A DNA stretch of 64,000 nucleotides. It comes from Streptomyces violens (GTDB lineage Bacteria; Actinomycetota; Actinomycetes; Streptomycetales; Streptomycetaceae). A program made the translations under genes and the position numbers. This document shows, piece by piece, positions 52,812 through 62,697 of this stretch; the stretch's first letter is position 1, and every line of letters begins with the position of its first letter. The DNA is taken from positions 37,086 through 101,085 of the forward strand of contig NZ_JOBH01000022.1 of assembly GCF_000717745.1 (NCBI RefSeq), written 5' to 3'. The notes beneath the pieces were generated by a model. That model worked only from the letters and a program-made list of their open reading frames with translations, was not told where the DNA came from and searched no databases.

Positions 52812-53192
52812 GTGAGCCCTGTACGTCGCTGTTCGCGCACTGCGTGCGGCCGTCCCGCCGTCGCAACGCTGACGTACGTCTATGCGGATTCGACCGCTGT
52901 GCTCGGCCCGCTCGCCACCTACGCGGAACCCCACTGTTACGACCTGTGTGCCGAGCACTCCGAGCGCCTGACCGCGCCGCGCGGCTGGGAGGTCGTCCGG
53001 CTGGCCGCCGATCCCGGCGCGGTCCAGCCGAGCGGTGACGACCTCGAAGCACTCGCCAACGCGGTGCGGGAAGCGGCGCGTCCGCAGGAACGTACGGTCG
53101 GCGGTCCCGAGGCGGCAGGCCCCCGTGAGGCCGACCCCATGGAGGTGGCCCGCCGCGGTCACCTCCGTGTGCTCCGCTCCCCGGACTCCTGA
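52812..53192 (+). CDS. DUF3499-family protein with Cys-rich zinc-ribbon-like core
   Basis: 126 residues. The conserved core is the first 65 residues: RRCSRTACGRPAVATLTYVY and EPHCYDLCAEHSERLTAPRGWEV (quoted in parts CSRTAC and HCYDLCAEH), four Cys plus His that probably bind zinc. The C-terminal half is charged and variable. The family is confined to actinobacteria and has no assigned function. The GTG at 52812 (VSPVRRC) was chosen since earlier in-frame codons are not conserved; there is no strong ribosome site. Confidence 0.85.
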   Translation: MSPVRRCSRTACGRPAVATLTYVYADSTAVLGPLATYAEPHCYDLCAEHSERLTAPRGWEVVRLAADPGAVQPSGDDLEALANAVREAARPQERTVGGPEAAGPREADPMEVARRGHLRVLRSPDS

Positions 53193-53457
53193 GAGCCTGC
53201 GTTCCGGTCTCCTGGGCGCCCGCGTTGGAGCCGTAACGGCTCAACGACCGGCGGTTTTCGGCCTTTTCCGAGGAGCATTCCTTTCTGACGCGTGATCACC
53301 CCTGATCGGCGGTCAGTTCATGACGGACCGTTCAGTGAGTTCATGACGGCCCATTGACTCCGGCTTGGCGCGGACACGACCATTCCTCCACTCCTGCGAG
53401 ATCGCCTTCCGCATGCCGGAAGGAAGGGGGAGTCGCCACGCCGCCGGGGAGGCCCGC

Positions 53458-55083
53458 ATGTCCGGAGTGTTCGTCCAGCAGTTGCAGCCGATCGCCGATT
53501 CGCTCGCCCTGTCCGCCCTCGTCGCGGCCCTGCCGCTGATCACCGTCCTGGTCCTGCTCGGCGCCGTACGGATGCGCGCTCACCACGCGGGCCTCATCGG
53601 CCTCGCCGTCGCCCTGCTCACCGCCTGGTTCGGCTCCGGCATGCCCGTGACGCAGGCGCTGTCCAGCGCGGTGCAGGGTGCCGTCTTCGGGCTCTTCCCC
53701 ATCATGTGGATCGTCGTCAACGCCCTCTGGGTGTACCGGATGACGGTCCGCACCCAGCACTTCGACGTCCTCCGCCGCTCCTTCTCCCGGCTCTCCGACG
53801 ACCCCCGTATCCAGGCGCTCGTCATCGCCTTCTGCTTCGGCGCGCTCCTGGAAGCCCTCGCGGGCTTCGGTGCGCCGGTCGCCATCAGCGCCGTCATGCT
53901 GGTCGCCCTCGGCTTCGACCCCGTCAAGGCGGCGGTCGTCGCGCTCGTCGCCAACACCGCCCCCGTCGCGTTCGGCGCCATGGGCACCCCCGTCGTGACC
54001 CTCGCCCAGGTCACCGGCCTCCCGCTGGACTCCGTCGCGTCCGTGGTGGGACGACAGACTCCGCTCCTCGCCCTCATCGTCCCGCTCCTCCTCGTCGCCC
54101 TCGTGGACGGCCGCCGCGGCCTGCGCGAGACCTGGCTGCCCGCGCTCGCCTGCGGCATCGCCTTCGCCGCCACCCAGTTCGCCGCCGCCAACTACGTCTC
54201 GGCGCAGCTCGCCGACATCGGCGCGGCGCTGATCGGCGCCGCCGCGCTGGTCGCGGTGCCCGCCGCGCGCCGGCCCGCCTCCGCCGACGTACGCGCCGCC
54301 GTCCTGACCGGCGCCCGCAGCGAGGACCTCGACGTGCGCGACAGCCGCCGCGAGACGGTCCGCGCGTACGCCCCGTACGGCCTGATCATCGTGATCTTCT
54401 CGCTCGCGCAGATACCGCCGTTCAAGGACTGGGCCGCGGCCGCCACGCAGTCCTTCGACTGGCCGCTGCTGGACGTCGCGGGAGCCGACGGCAAGCCGGT
54501 CGGCGGCAATGTCCTGACGCTCCCGCTGGTCGCCACCGGCGGCACGCTCGTCCTCCTCGCGGGGGCGATCACCGCGGCCGTCCTGGGCGTACGGGCGCGC
54601 GCCGCCGCCAAGGAGTGGCTGGCCACGGTCCACGAACTGCGCTTCGCCATCCTGACCGTGACGTCCGTCCTCGCCCTGGCCTACGTCATGAACCTCTCGG
54701 GACAGGCCGCCACCATCGGCCACTTCGTCGCCGCGGCCGGCGCGGGCCTCGCCTTCCTCTCGCCCGTACTGGGCTGGTTCGGCGTCGCCGTCTCCGGCTC
54801 CGACACCTCCGCCAACGCCCTGTTCGGCGCCCTGCAGGTCACCGCGGCCCAGCAGTCCGGCCTGTCGCCCGAACTCCTCGCCGCGGCCAACAGTTCCGGC
54901 GGCGTCCTCGGAAAGATGATCTCCCCGCAGAACCTCACCATCGCCTGCGCCGCCGTCGGCCTCGCGGGCCGCGAGGGCGACCTGCTCCGCAAGGTCCTCC
55001 CCTGGAGCCTGCTGCTCCTCCTCGTGATGTGCCTGATCGTGCTGGGACAGAGCACGGCGGTACTGGGCTGGATGCTGCCCTGA
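53458..55083 (+). CDS. L-lactate permease family transporter
   Basis: 541 residues with about 13 hydrophobic helices. It matches LldP/GlcA-type permeases: LEALAGFGAPVAISAVMLVALGF (in part, AGFGAPVAISA), NTAPVAFGAMGTPV, SGSDTSANALFGALQ and SSGGVLGKMISPQNL, the last two being family hallmarks. It imports lactate, and possibly glycolate, with protons. ATG 53458 is fixed by GGGGAGG 5 bp upstream; in-frame extensions to 53365 are not conserved. No lactate dehydrogenase gene is next to it. Confidence 0.92.
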   Translation: MSGVFVQQLQPIADSLALSALVAALPLITVLVLLGAVRMRAHHAGLIGLAVALLTAWFGSGMPVTQALSSAVQGAVFGLFPIMWIVVNALWVYRMTVRTQHFDVLRRSFSRLSDDPRIQALVIAFCFGALLEALAGFGAPVAISAVMLVALGFDPVKAAVVALVANTAPVAFGAMGTPVVTLAQVTGLPLDSVASVVGRQTPLLALIVPLLLVALVDGRRGLRETWLPALACGIAFAATQFAAANYVSAQLADIGAALIGAAALVAVPAARRPASADVRAAVLTGARSEDLDVRDSRRETVRAYAPYGLIIVIFSLAQIPPFKDWAAAATQSFDWPLLDVAGADGKPVGGNVLTLPLVATGGTLVLLAGAITAAVLGVRARAAAKEWLATVHELRFAILTVTSVLALAYVMNLSGQAATIGHFVAAAGAGLAFLSPVLGWFGVAVSGSDTSANALFGALQVTAAQQSGLSPELLAAANSSGGVLGKMISPQNLTIACAAVGLAGREGDLLRKVLPWSLLLLLVMCLIVLGQSTAVLGWMLP

Positions 55084-55234
55084 GAGCCCGCGTCCGGGAC
55101 CGCTCAGGGGCCCGGCGACCGGCTTTCGACCGTCGGTTTCGGGCCGGAAGCCGCCCTACGGGCCGTCGTTCACCGATGGTTCACGGCGGGTCCACAGATC
55201 TTCCCGGTAGCTTGGGGTTCCCGAAGAGAACCTC

Positions 55235-55240
55235 AGGAGG
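55235..55240 (+). promoter_or_regulatory. ribosome binding site that fixes the manB start
   Basis: AGGAGG directly abuts a GTG at 55241 and stands 6 bp before a second in-frame GTG at 55247. Only the second has workable spacing, so 55247 is taken as the start. Confidence 0.8.
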
Positions 55241-55246
55241 GTGGCT

Positions 55247-56605
55247 GTGGCTGATCTGTCGCAGATCGTGAAGGCGTACGACGTGCGCGGCGTGGTCCCC
55301 GACCAGTGGGACGAGACCTTGGCCGAGCTGTTCGGTGCGGCGTTCGCCCAGGTCACCGAGGCGGAAGCGATCGTCATCGGGCACGACATGCGGCCGTCCT
55401 CGCCGGGTCTGGTGCGTGCGTTCGCCCGTGGCGCTGCCGCGCGCGGCGCCGATGTCACCGAGATCGGGCTGTGCTCGACCGACGAGCTGTACTACGCGAG
55501 CGGTGCGCTCGGCCTGCCGGGCGCGATGTTCACCGCCTCGCACAATCCGGCCCAGTACAACGGCATCAAGATGTGCAAGGCGGGCGCGGCGCCGATCGGC
55601 CAGGACACCGGCCTCGCCGAGATCCGGGCGCTGGCCGAGGAGTGGCTGGAGAAGGGCGCTCCCGAGCCCGTCGCCGAGACCGGCTCCGTCACCCAGCGCG
55701 ATGTACTGGGCGACTACGCGGCGCATCTGCGTTCCCTGGTCGATCTCTCCGGCATCCGCCCCCTGAAGGTCGTGGTGGACGCGGGCAACGGCATGGGCGG
55801 CCACACCGTCCCCACGGTCTTCGAGGGCCTGCCGATCGAGCTGGACCCGATGTACTTCGAGCTGGACGGCACGTTCCCCAACCACGAGGCCAACCCGCTG
55901 GATGCGAAGAACATCGTCGACCTCCAGGCCCGCGTCCGGGAGACCGGCGCGGACATCGGCCTGGCCTTCGACGGCGACGCCGACCGCTGCTTCGTCGTGG
56001 ACGAGAACGGCGACCCGGTCTCCCCGTCCGCGATCACCGCGCTGGTCGCCTCCCGTGAACTGGCCAAGGAGCCCGGCTCCACGGTGATCCACAACTGCAT
56101 CACCTCCTGGTCGGTCCCCGAGGTGGTCAAGGAGAGCGGCGGCAAGCCGGTCCGCACCCGGGTGGGCCACTCGTTCATCAAGGCCGAGATGGCCAGGACC
56201 GGCGCGATCTTCGGCGGCGAGCACTCCGCGCATTACTACTTCCGCGACTTCTGGAACGCCGACACCGGCATGCTCGCCGCCATGCACGTCCTGGCGGCCC
56301 TCGGCGGCCAGCAGGGTCCGCTGTCGGGCCTGGTCGCCCAGTACGACCGGTACGCGGCCTCCGGCGAGATCAACAGCACCGTCGACGACCAGGCCGGCCG
56401 GCTCGCCGCGATCAAGGCGGCCTACGAGGGCCGCGAGGGCGTGGAGCTGGACGAGCTGGACGGCCTCACGATCACCACGGCCGACTGGTGGTTCAACCTC
56501 CGCCCCTCCAACACCGAGCCGCTGCTGCGCCTGAACGTCGAGGCGCGGGACGCGACCACGCTCGAGCGGGTACGGGACGAGGTTCTGGCCATCGTCCGCG
56601 GATAG
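55247..56605 (+). CDS. manB: phosphomannomutase/phosphoglucomutase
   Basis: 452 residues interconverting mannose-6-P and mannose-1-P. The phosphoserine loop is FTASHNPAQYNG, the metal loop DGDADRCF, the sugar loop GGEHSAHYYF and the phosphate site RPSNTEP, in domain order I-IV. Man-1-P from this enzyme feeds ManC to give GDP-mannose for glycoprotein and lipoglycan mannosylation. A Trm112-like gene, an SIS isomerase and manA follow on the same strand, as in other actinobacteria. Confidence 0.93.
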   Translation: MADLSQIVKAYDVRGVVPDQWDETLAELFGAAFAQVTEAEAIVIGHDMRPSSPGLVRAFARGAAARGADVTEIGLCSTDELYYASGALGLPGAMFTASHNPAQYNGIKMCKAGAAPIGQDTGLAEIRALAEEWLEKGAPEPVAETGSVTQRDVLGDYAAHLRSLVDLSGIRPLKVVVDAGNGMGGHTVPTVFEGLPIELDPMYFELDGTFPNHEANPLDAKNIVDLQARVRETGADIGLAFDGDADRCFVVDENGDPVSPSAITALVASRELAKEPGSTVIHNCITSWSVPEVVKESGGKPVRTRVGHSFIKAEMARTGAIFGGEHSAHYYFRDFWNADTGMLAAMHVLAALGGQQGPLSGLVAQYDRYAASGEINSTVDDQAGRLAAIKAAYEGREGVELDELDGLTITTADWWFNLRPSNTEPLLRLNVEARDATTLERVRDEVLAIVRG

Positions 56606-56626
56606 CCGCGCACGCACTGCGCCGAA

Positions 56627-56665
56627 GGGCGGCCGGCGGCGGCCACAGATCGCCGCCGGCCGCCC
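56627..56665 (+). terminator. hairpin after manB
   Basis: GGGCGGCCGGCGGCG (56627-56641) pairs perfectly with 56651-56665 over a 9-base loop and is followed by AAAAG rather than T. It may be only a partial stop before the Trm112-like gene. Confidence 0.6.
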
Positions 56666-56740
56666 AAAAGCATCCCTCGCCGCCGCCCGGCGGTACGCTG
56701 ACGAGGGGAAACACATCATCACCCTGAAGGGGTCGCCTCC

Positions 56741-56923
56741 ATGCCGGTCGAAGCCAGCCTCCTTGAGATCCTCGCCTGCCCGGCGTGCCATGCCCCCCTG
56801 GCGGACAAGTCCTCGGACGACCCCGCCGAGCTGGTGTGCACCGGCAGCGACTGCGGCCTCGCCTACCCCGTACGCGACGGCATCCCCGTCCTCCTCGTGG
56901 ACGAGGCCCGCCGACCGGCCTAG
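56741..56923 (+). CDS. Trm112-family small zinc protein
   Basis: 60 residues. Two Cys pairs ([10 protein letters not shown] and [13 protein letters not shown]) form the zinc-binding core, and [11 protein letters not shown] is the family C-terminal strand. In eukaryotes and archaea Trm112 activates methyltransferases; the bacterial role is unsettled. ATG 56741 has GAAGGGGTCGCC upstream. It lies between manB and the SIS isomerase gene in a conserved actinobacterial order. Confidence 0.88.
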   Translation: MPVEASLLEILACPACHAPLADKSSDDPAELVCTGSDCGLAYPVRDGIPVLLVDEARRPA

Positions 56924-56990
56924 CGCCCGCGCCCCAGGCCGGCCCCGCCGCTCCGCCCAGCCAAGTCCGGCGACCGGAAGGCAGCACACC

Positions 56991-58136
56991 ATGCTCGACG
57001 AGTCACTCCTCGACGCCCCCGAGGCCCTGGCCGAGGCGGACCGGTACGGCCTGCTGCGCGCCGTGGCCGAGTCCGGCGCCCGCGTGCGCACCGCCGCGCG
57101 GAACGCCGCCGAGGCGGGCATACCGGACCTCACGCCCGACGGCCGCCCCCGCACGGTCCTGGTCGCGGGCCCCGGCCCCGCCGCTCCCTGCGTCGCCGAC
57201 CTCTTCGGCGCCCTCGGCGGCGGCAGCTGCCCGGTGTCGCTGATCCGGCCCACCGGCGTGGCCCCCGTCCCGGGCGCGCTGCGCTGGTCCCTGCCGGGCT
57301 GGACGGGCTCGCTGGACCTGCTGCTCGTCGCGGGCCCCGACGGCGCCGACGCGGGCCTGGCGGAGCTGATCGAGAACGCCTACCGCCGGGGCTGCTCCAT
57401 CGTGGGCGTCACCCCGGCCGGCAGCCCGCTCGCCGACGCCATCACGCAGGCCCACGGCCTGGCCGTACCGCTCGCCACCACCCCGTACGACGGCGAGTTC
57501 GACGTCGAGGGCGCGCCGCCCGCCGCGCCCGGCACCCTCTGGTCGCTGCTCACCCCGCTGCTCGCGCTCGCCGACCGGATCGGCCTGCTCGACGCCCCGG
57601 CCGACGCGCTGTCCCGGCTCGCCGACCGGCTCGACCAGGTCGCCGAGCACTGCGGCCCGGCCATCGCCACGTACAGCAATCCGGCCAAGACCCTCGCCGC
57701 CGAGCTCGCCGACAGCCTCCCGCTGGTCTGGACCGAGGGCCCGGTCGCCGGGGCCGTCGGCCGGCACTTCGCCGCCGTACTGACCGGCCTCGCGGGCCGC
57801 CCCGCGCTCGCCGCCGAGCTCCCCGAAGCGCTCACCGCGCACGGCATGCTGCTCGCCGGCGCCCTCGCGGCCGGTGCCGATCCGGACGATTTCTTCCGCG
57901 ACCGGGTCGAGCAGCCCGGGGCGCTGCACGCCCGCGCGCTGCTGCTCCGCGAGGGCGCGCCGGGCCCGCTGTCCGCCGCGCCCGCCGCCCGTGACCTGGC
58001 CCTGGAGCGGGACACCCCGGTCAGCGAGCTGGAAGCGGAGAGCGACGGCAGCCCCCTGGAGAACGCCGCACAGCTCCTGGCCACCACGGATTTCGCCGCC
58101 GTTTACCTGGCGCTGGCCGGAGCCGAGGGATCATGA
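56991..58136 (+). CDS. SIS-domain phosphosugar isomerase (glucose/mannose-6-phosphate isomerase-like)
   Basis: 381 residues. The N-terminal SIS domain (about 60-190) has VLVAGPGPAAPCVADLFGAL and the second half includes SIVGVTPAGSPLADAITQAHG in part. The C-terminal region fits the bacterial PGI/PMI C-terminal domain (HFAAVLTGLAGRPALAAELPEA, in part). Related archaeal enzymes isomerise both glucose-6-P and mannose-6-P. The classical catalytic residues are not all obvious, so it may be regulatory. ATG 56991 follows CCGGAAGG. It is followed 97 bp later by manA. Confidence 0.83.
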   Translation: MLDESLLDAPEALAEADRYGLLRAVAESGARVRTAARNAAEAGIPDLTPDGRPRTVLVAGPGPAAPCVADLFGALGGGSCPVSLIRPTGVAPVPGALRWSLPGWTGSLDLLLVAGPDGADAGLAELIENAYRRGCSIVGVTPAGSPLADAITQAHGLAVPLATTPYDGEFDVEGAPPAAPGTLWSLLTPLLALADRIGLLDAPADALSRLADRLDQVAEHCGPAIATYSNPAKTLAAELADSLPLVWTEGPVAGAVGRHFAAVLTGLAGRPALAAELPEALTAHGMLLAGALAAGADPDDFFRDRVEQPGALHARALLLREGAPGPLSAAPAARDLALERDTPVSELEAESDGSPLENAAQLLATTDFAAVYLALAGAEGS

Positions 58137-58232
58137 GGCGGGGCGGTGCGCGGCGCCCCTGCGGACCGCCGCGGCGCCGCTCCGCCGTCGCCACTCCAAA
58201 CCCCTACTGATCACTACAGGAGCCCGCCCGCC

Positions 58233-59447
58233 ATGGACCGCCTCACCAACACCGTGCGCCCCTACGCCTGGGGTTCCACGACCGCGATCCCTTACCTCCT
58301 CGGCGTCGAGCCGACCGGTGAGCCGCAGGCGGAGATGTGGATGGGCGCCCACCCCGGCGCGCCGTCCCGCGTCGACCGGGGCCTCGGCCCCCAGTCCCTG
58401 GCCGAGATCATCGACGAGGACCCCGAGCACGAGCTCGGCGCCGACTCGGTACGCGCCTTCGGTCCCCGGCTGCCCTTCCTGCTGAAGCTGCTCGCGGCCG
58501 GCTCCCCGCTCTCCCTCCAGGTCCACCCCGACCTCGCGCAGGCCAAGGAGGGCTTCGCCGACGAGGAGCGGCGCGGCGTGCCGCTGAGCGCCGGCCACCG
58601 CAACTACAAGGACGCGAACCACAAGCCCGAGCTGATCTGCGCGCTCACCCCGTTCGACGGCCTGTGCGGCTTCCGGCACCCCGAGGAGGCCGCCGAGCTG
58701 CTCGACGGACTCGGCGTCGACAGCCTCAAGCCGTACGTCGACATCCTGCGCGCCGGGCCCGAGGAGGACGCGCTCCGCGAGGTCCTCACCGCCGTCCTCA
58801 CCGCCGACCGGCACGCCATGGCCGAGACCGTCGGCGAGGCGGCGGCCCACGCCGAACGCCTGGGCAAGGCCGGCGGCCCGCACGCCGAGTCCTACGCCGC
58901 GTACGCCTCGATCGCCCACCACTACCCGGGCGACCCCGGCGTGATCGCCGCGATGCTGCTCAACTACGTGACGCTGCAGCCCGGCGAGGCCCTCTTCCTC
59001 GGTGCCGGCATCCCGCACGCCTACCTCAACGGCCTCGGCGTCGAGCTGATGGCCAACTCCGACAACGTGCTGCGCTGCGGCCTCACCCCGAAGCACGTGG
59101 ACGTCCCCGAACTGCTGCGCATCGTCCGCTTCGAAGCGGGCGACGCGGGCGTGCTGCGCCCGGAGGCCGGCCCCTCGGGCGAGGAGGTCTACGAGACGCC
59201 CATCGACGAGTTCCGGCTCTCGCGCTACGTCCTGGCCCCCGGCTCGGCGGCGGTGCCCCTGGACGCGCGGACGCCGCAGGTCGTGCTGTGCACGGCGGGC
59301 TCGGTCGTCCTGCGGGACGCGCCCGGCGCGGCGTCCGCGGGGCGGGAACTGGCGCTCGCGCCCGGTGAGTCCGCGTTCGTCCCGGCCGGGGAGGAAATCA
59401 CCGTCGAGGGCGAGGGCACGCTCTTCCGCGCGACAGTGGTGGCCTGA
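58233..59447 (+). CDS. manA: mannose-6-phosphate isomerase, class I
   Basis: 404-residue zinc enzyme interconverting fructose-6-P and mannose-6-P, the entry to mannose metabolism. It begins with NTVRPYAWGSTTAIPYLLG in part, has PLSLQVHPD (zinc His), YKDANHKPELICALTPF in part (zinc Glu/His) and LGAGIPHAYLNG with the later zinc His. ATG 58233 follows AGGAG. Together with manB and manC in this window it completes GDP-mannose supply. Confidence 0.94.
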   Translation: MDRLTNTVRPYAWGSTTAIPYLLGVEPTGEPQAEMWMGAHPGAPSRVDRGLGPQSLAEIIDEDPEHELGADSVRAFGPRLPFLLKLLAAGSPLSLQVHPDLAQAKEGFADEERRGVPLSAGHRNYKDANHKPELICALTPFDGLCGFRHPEEAAELLDGLGVDSLKPYVDILRAGPEEDALREVLTAVLTADRHAMAETVGEAAAHAERLGKAGGPHAESYAAYASIAHHYPGDPGVIAAMLLNYVTLQPGEALFLGAGIPHAYLNGLGVELMANSDNVLRCGLTPKHVDVPELLRIVRFEAGDAGVLRPEAGPSGEEVYETPIDEFRLSRYVLAPGSAAVPLDARTPQVVLCTAGSVVLRDAPGAASAGRELALAPGESAFVPAGEEITVEGEGTLFRATVVA

Positions 59448-59538
59448 TGCAGGCCCCTGGGGCGGGCTGCAACAATGACCTTCCCAAGTGGTTAAAGGGG
59501 CAGTAAAGCCCGGTCGACGGAAGGGACATGCGGCACTC

Positions 59539-60486
59539 ATGAGTGCATCAGGTGGCACCAAGGCCATCGTCGCGGCGCTGGGCGCCAATCTGGCCATCGC
59601 CGTAGCGAAGTTCGTGGCGTTCGCCTTCAGCGGTTCGTCCTCCATGCTGGCCGAGGGCGTGCACTCGATCGCCGACTCGGGCAATCAGGGACTGCTGCTC
59701 CTGGGCGGCAAGAAGGCCAAGCGCGAGGCGACGGCCGAACACCCCTTCGGCTACGGCCGCGAGCGGTACATCTACGGCTTCCTCGTCTCCATCGTGCTGT
59801 TCACGATCGGCGGCGTCTTCGCGCTGTACGAGGGCTACGAGAAGATCCAGCACCCGCACGAGCTGGAGCACTGGTACTGGCCGGTGGGCGTCCTGGTCTT
59901 CGCGATCGTCGCCGAGAGCTTCTCCTTCAGCACGGCCATCAAGGAGTCGAACTCGCTGCGCGGCGAGCAGTCCTGGCCCCAGTTCGTCCGCCGCGCCAAG
60001 GCCCCCGAGCTGCCGGTCGTCCTCCTGGAGGACCTCGGCGCGCTCGTCGGCCTGATCCTCGCGCTGTTCGGCGTCTGCCTCACCCTCATCACGGGTGACG
60101 CGATCTGGGACGGCATCGGCACGATGTGCATCGGCGCCCTGCTCGTACTGATCGCCCTGGTACTGGCCGCCGAGACCAAGTCGCTCCTCCTGGGCGAGGC
60201 GGCCGGCGCCGACCAGGTCGCCAAGATCCGCGCGGCCATCGTCGACGGCGACACCGTCACCCGCGTCATCCACATGCGCACCCTCCACCTCGGCCCGGAG
60301 GAGCTGCTGGTCGCCGCGAAGATCGCGGTCCAGCACGACGACACGGCCACGGAGGTCGCCGAAGCGATCAACGCCGCGGAGGACCGCATCCGCGCCGCCG
60401 TACCGATCGCCCGGGTGATCTACCTGGAGCCGGACATCTACAGCGCGGAGGCCGCGGCCTCGGGCAGCCCGGTACCGGGCGCCTGA
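59539..60486 (+). CDS. cation diffusion facilitator family transporter
   Basis: 315 residues. Six transmembrane helices with VHSIADSGNQGLLLLGGKK (metal His/Asp in helix 2) and VVLLEDLGALVGL (helix 5). The C-terminal cytosolic domain (about 225-310) contains VTRVIHMRTLHLGPEELLVAAK in part. The LEDLG and HSIADSGNQ pattern resembles the ZnT9-like branch, so substrate zinc, manganese or cobalt is open. ATG 59539 has GGAAGGGAC 12 bp upstream. Confidence 0.88.
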   Translation: MSASGGTKAIVAALGANLAIAVAKFVAFAFSGSSSMLAEGVHSIADSGNQGLLLLGGKKAKREATAEHPFGYGRERYIYGFLVSIVLFTIGGVFALYEGYEKIQHPHELEHWYWPVGVLVFAIVAESFSFSTAIKESNSLRGEQSWPQFVRRAKAPELPVVLLEDLGALVGLILALFGVCLTLITGDAIWDGIGTMCIGALLVLIALVLAAETKSLLLGEAAGADQVAKIRAAIVDGDTVTRVIHMRTLHLGPEELLVAAKIAVQHDDTATEVAEAINAAEDRIRAAVPIARVIYLEPDIYSAEAAASGSPVPGA

Positions 60487-60497
60487 CGCTCTTGTGA

Positions 60498-60537
60498 AGC
60501 GGGCCCCGCACTCGGTGATCCGAGTGCGGGGCCCGCT
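60498..60537. terminator. bidirectional terminator, 18-bp perfect stem
   Basis: AGCGGGCCCCGCACTCGG (60498-60515) pairs perfectly with 60520-60537 across a TGAT loop, followed by CTCTTGC. It separates the cation transporter from the convergent fructose PTS gene. Confidence 0.88.
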
Positions 60538-60567
60538 CTCTTGCTGCCGTTCGCTTACCGGATCCCG

Positions 60568-62697
60568 TTACTGGATCTCGGCGAGTACGGCCATGATCGC
60601 GTCGCTGTCCGGCGCCGCCTGCAGCCGCGCCCGGAAGTCCGCGTCCATCAGCTTCCGGGAGAGCAGGGCGAGGATGCGCAGGTGCTCGTCGCCTGCGGCG
60701 GCCTCCGGTACGGAGATCATGAAGACCAGCTTCGCGAGCGTGCCGTCCAGCGACTCCCAGTCGATGCCCTCGGCGGACCGCGCGAACCCGACGACCGGCG
60801 CGGTGACCGCGTCCGTCTTGGCGTGCGGAATCGCGATCTCCTCGCCGAGCCCGGTCGTGCCCTGCGCCTCCCGCGCCAGCGCCACCCGCACCAGCTCCGC
60901 CACGTCCGCGACCCGCCCGGTCCCGGCCGCCAGCTCGGCCATCTCCCGGATGGCCGCCTCCTTCTCGGTGGCGTCGAGCTGGACCTTGATGGTCGAGGGG
61001 GTGAGGTAGCCGGAGAGGACTTCCTGGGTCGTACCGCTTTCCGTACTGGTCTCCGTGCCGGTCTCCGCCTCGGTAGCGGTACCGGCATCGTTCGTGGTCG
61101 CGCCGACCGCCTCCGTACGGTCTTCCGTACCGTTACGCCGCTCCGCCATCGACATCAGCGTCACCGTGCACAGCGCGGTGACGGCCGTTCCCGCCGCGAT
61201 CGCCACGAAGAACATCGCGACGCCGCCCACCGCGCCCAGTACGGCGACGATCGGCCCGCCGTGCGGCACATTGTCCGTCACCCCGGCCAGGCCGGCGATC
61301 GCGCCGGCCACCGCGCCACCGGCCATGTTCGACGGAATGATCCGCGCGGGCCGGGCCGCCGCGAACGGGATCGCGCCCTCCGTGATGCCGAAGCACCCCA
61401 TGAACAGCGCCGCGAGCCCGGTCTCCCGCTCCTGGTCGTTGTAGAGCCGGCGGCGCAGCAGCGTCGCCAGGCCCTGCCCGAGCGGCGGCACCGGAATCGC
61501 GGCCGCGCACATGCCCATGATCTCGGGATTCTTGGAGACCAGCCCCGCGCCGAACAGGAACGCCGTCTTGTTGACCGGCCCGCCCATGTCGAACGCGATC
61601 ATCAACCCGAGGATGACACCGAGCAGCGCCGCACTGGACCCCGTGAGCCCGCCCAGCCAGCTCGTCAGATGCTCGAAGACCCACGAGATCGGCTGCCCGA
61701 TGACGTAGATGAAGAAGAGGCCCAGCGCCGTCGTGGCCACGATCGGGATCACGATGATCGGCATGATCGGCTGGACGAACTTCGGTACCCGGACCTTCTT
61801 GATCCACTGGACCAGATACCCGGCCAGGAAGCCGGTGACGATCGCCCCGATGAAGCCCGCACCCGACTTGGAGTCGTACAGCGCGCCCGTATTGGCGATC
61901 CAGCCGCCGATCATGCCCGGTACCAGCGCGGGCCGGTCCCCGATCGCGTACGCGATGTACCCGGACAGGATCGGCACCATCAGCGTGAAGCCGATCGTCC
62001 CGATGTCGTTGACGTGCTTCCAGAACGAGCCGTCGGGGATCACGAGCCCGCCGTCGGCCTGCGGATGCCCGCCCAGCGCCAGCGAGACGGCGATGAGCAG
62101 CCCGCCCACCACGACGAACGGGATCATGTAGCTGACGCCGTTCATCAGCGCCTTGTACGCGACGCTGCGCTCCTTGCCGCCGCCGGCCGCCCCGGCGGAT
62201 GCCGGGTCCGTACCGGCCGCGCCGCCGCTCCCGGCACCCGCGTCCGCGCCCGCGCCGTACACGGGCGCGCTCCGCACCCGCTCGATCAGCTGCTCGGGGT
62301 GGTGGATGCCCTCGGCGACCCCGACCACGATGACGCGCTTACCGGCGAACCGGGCGCGGTCGACGTCCTTGTCCGCCGCGATGATGATCCCGTCCGCGTT
62401 CCTGACATCGTTGTCAGACAGTACGTTCTCGGCCCCGATGGACCCTTGCGTCTCCACCTTCATGTCGTGCCCGAGCGCCTCGGCGGCCTGCGCCAGCTTC
62501 TCGGCGGCCATGTACGTATGGGCGATACCCGTCGGGCAGGCGGTCACCGCGAGCAGCCGCAGCCGCTGCTCCTGCCCGCTCTTCCCGGTGCCCGTTTCGG
62601 TGCTCGCGACCCCTTCGGACGCTGCGCCCCGGGGGCCTGTGCTCTCCGGGCCCGGGGGCCCGGCGCCCTCGGGGGGCACCGCTGAACTGCTGGTCAC
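60568..62697 (-). CDS. fruA: fructose-specific PTS enzyme IIABC-type permease (order IIB-IIC-IIA)
   Basis: 709 residues. After a ~45-residue Gly/Pro head comes IIB with phosphocysteine Cys54 (AVTACPTGIAHT), then IIC with about nine membrane helices (GVSYMIPFVVVGGLLIA, GMCAAAIPVPPLG, FGITEGAIPFAA), a Thr/Glu-rich linker and a C-terminal IIA with phospho-His625 (EEIAIPHAKTD). It imports fructose as the 1-phosphate. GTG 62697 follows TGAGGAGAGAGAC. No fruK or fruR lies nearby in the window, so this may be a stand-alone paralogue of the main fru operon. Confidence 0.92.
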   Translation of the reverse strand: MTSSSAVPPEGAGPPGPESTGPRGAASEGVASTETGTGKSGQEQRLRLLAVTACPTGIAHTYMAAEKLAQAAEALGHDMKVETQGSIGAENVLSDNDVRNADGIIIAADKDVDRARFAGKRVIVVGVAEGIHHPEQLIERVRSAPVYGAGADAGAGSGGAAGTDPASAGAAGGGKERSVAYKALMNGVSYMIPFVVVGGLLIAVSLALGGHPQADGGLVIPDGSFWKHVNDIGTIGFTLMVPILSGYIAYAIGDRPALVPGMIGGWIANTGALYDSKSGAGFIGAIVTGFLAGYLVQWIKKVRVPKFVQPIMPIIVIPIVATTALGLFFIYVIGQPISWVFEHLTSWLGGLTGSSAALLGVILGLMIAFDMGGPVNKTAFLFGAGLVSKNPEIMGMCAAAIPVPPLGQGLATLLRRRLYNDQERETGLAALFMGCFGITEGAIPFAAARPARIIPSNMAGGAVAGAIAGLAGVTDNVPHGGPIVAVLGAVGGVAMFFVAIAAGTAVTALCTVTLMSMAERRNGTEDRTEAVGATTNDAGTATEAETGTETSTESGTTQEVLSGYLTPSTIKVQLDATEKEAAIREMAELAAGTGRVADVAELVRVALAREAQGTTGLGEEIAIPHAKTDAVTAPVVGFARSAEGIDWESLDGTLAKLVFMISVPEAAAGDEHLRILALLSRKLMDADFRARLQAAPDSDAIMAVLAEIQ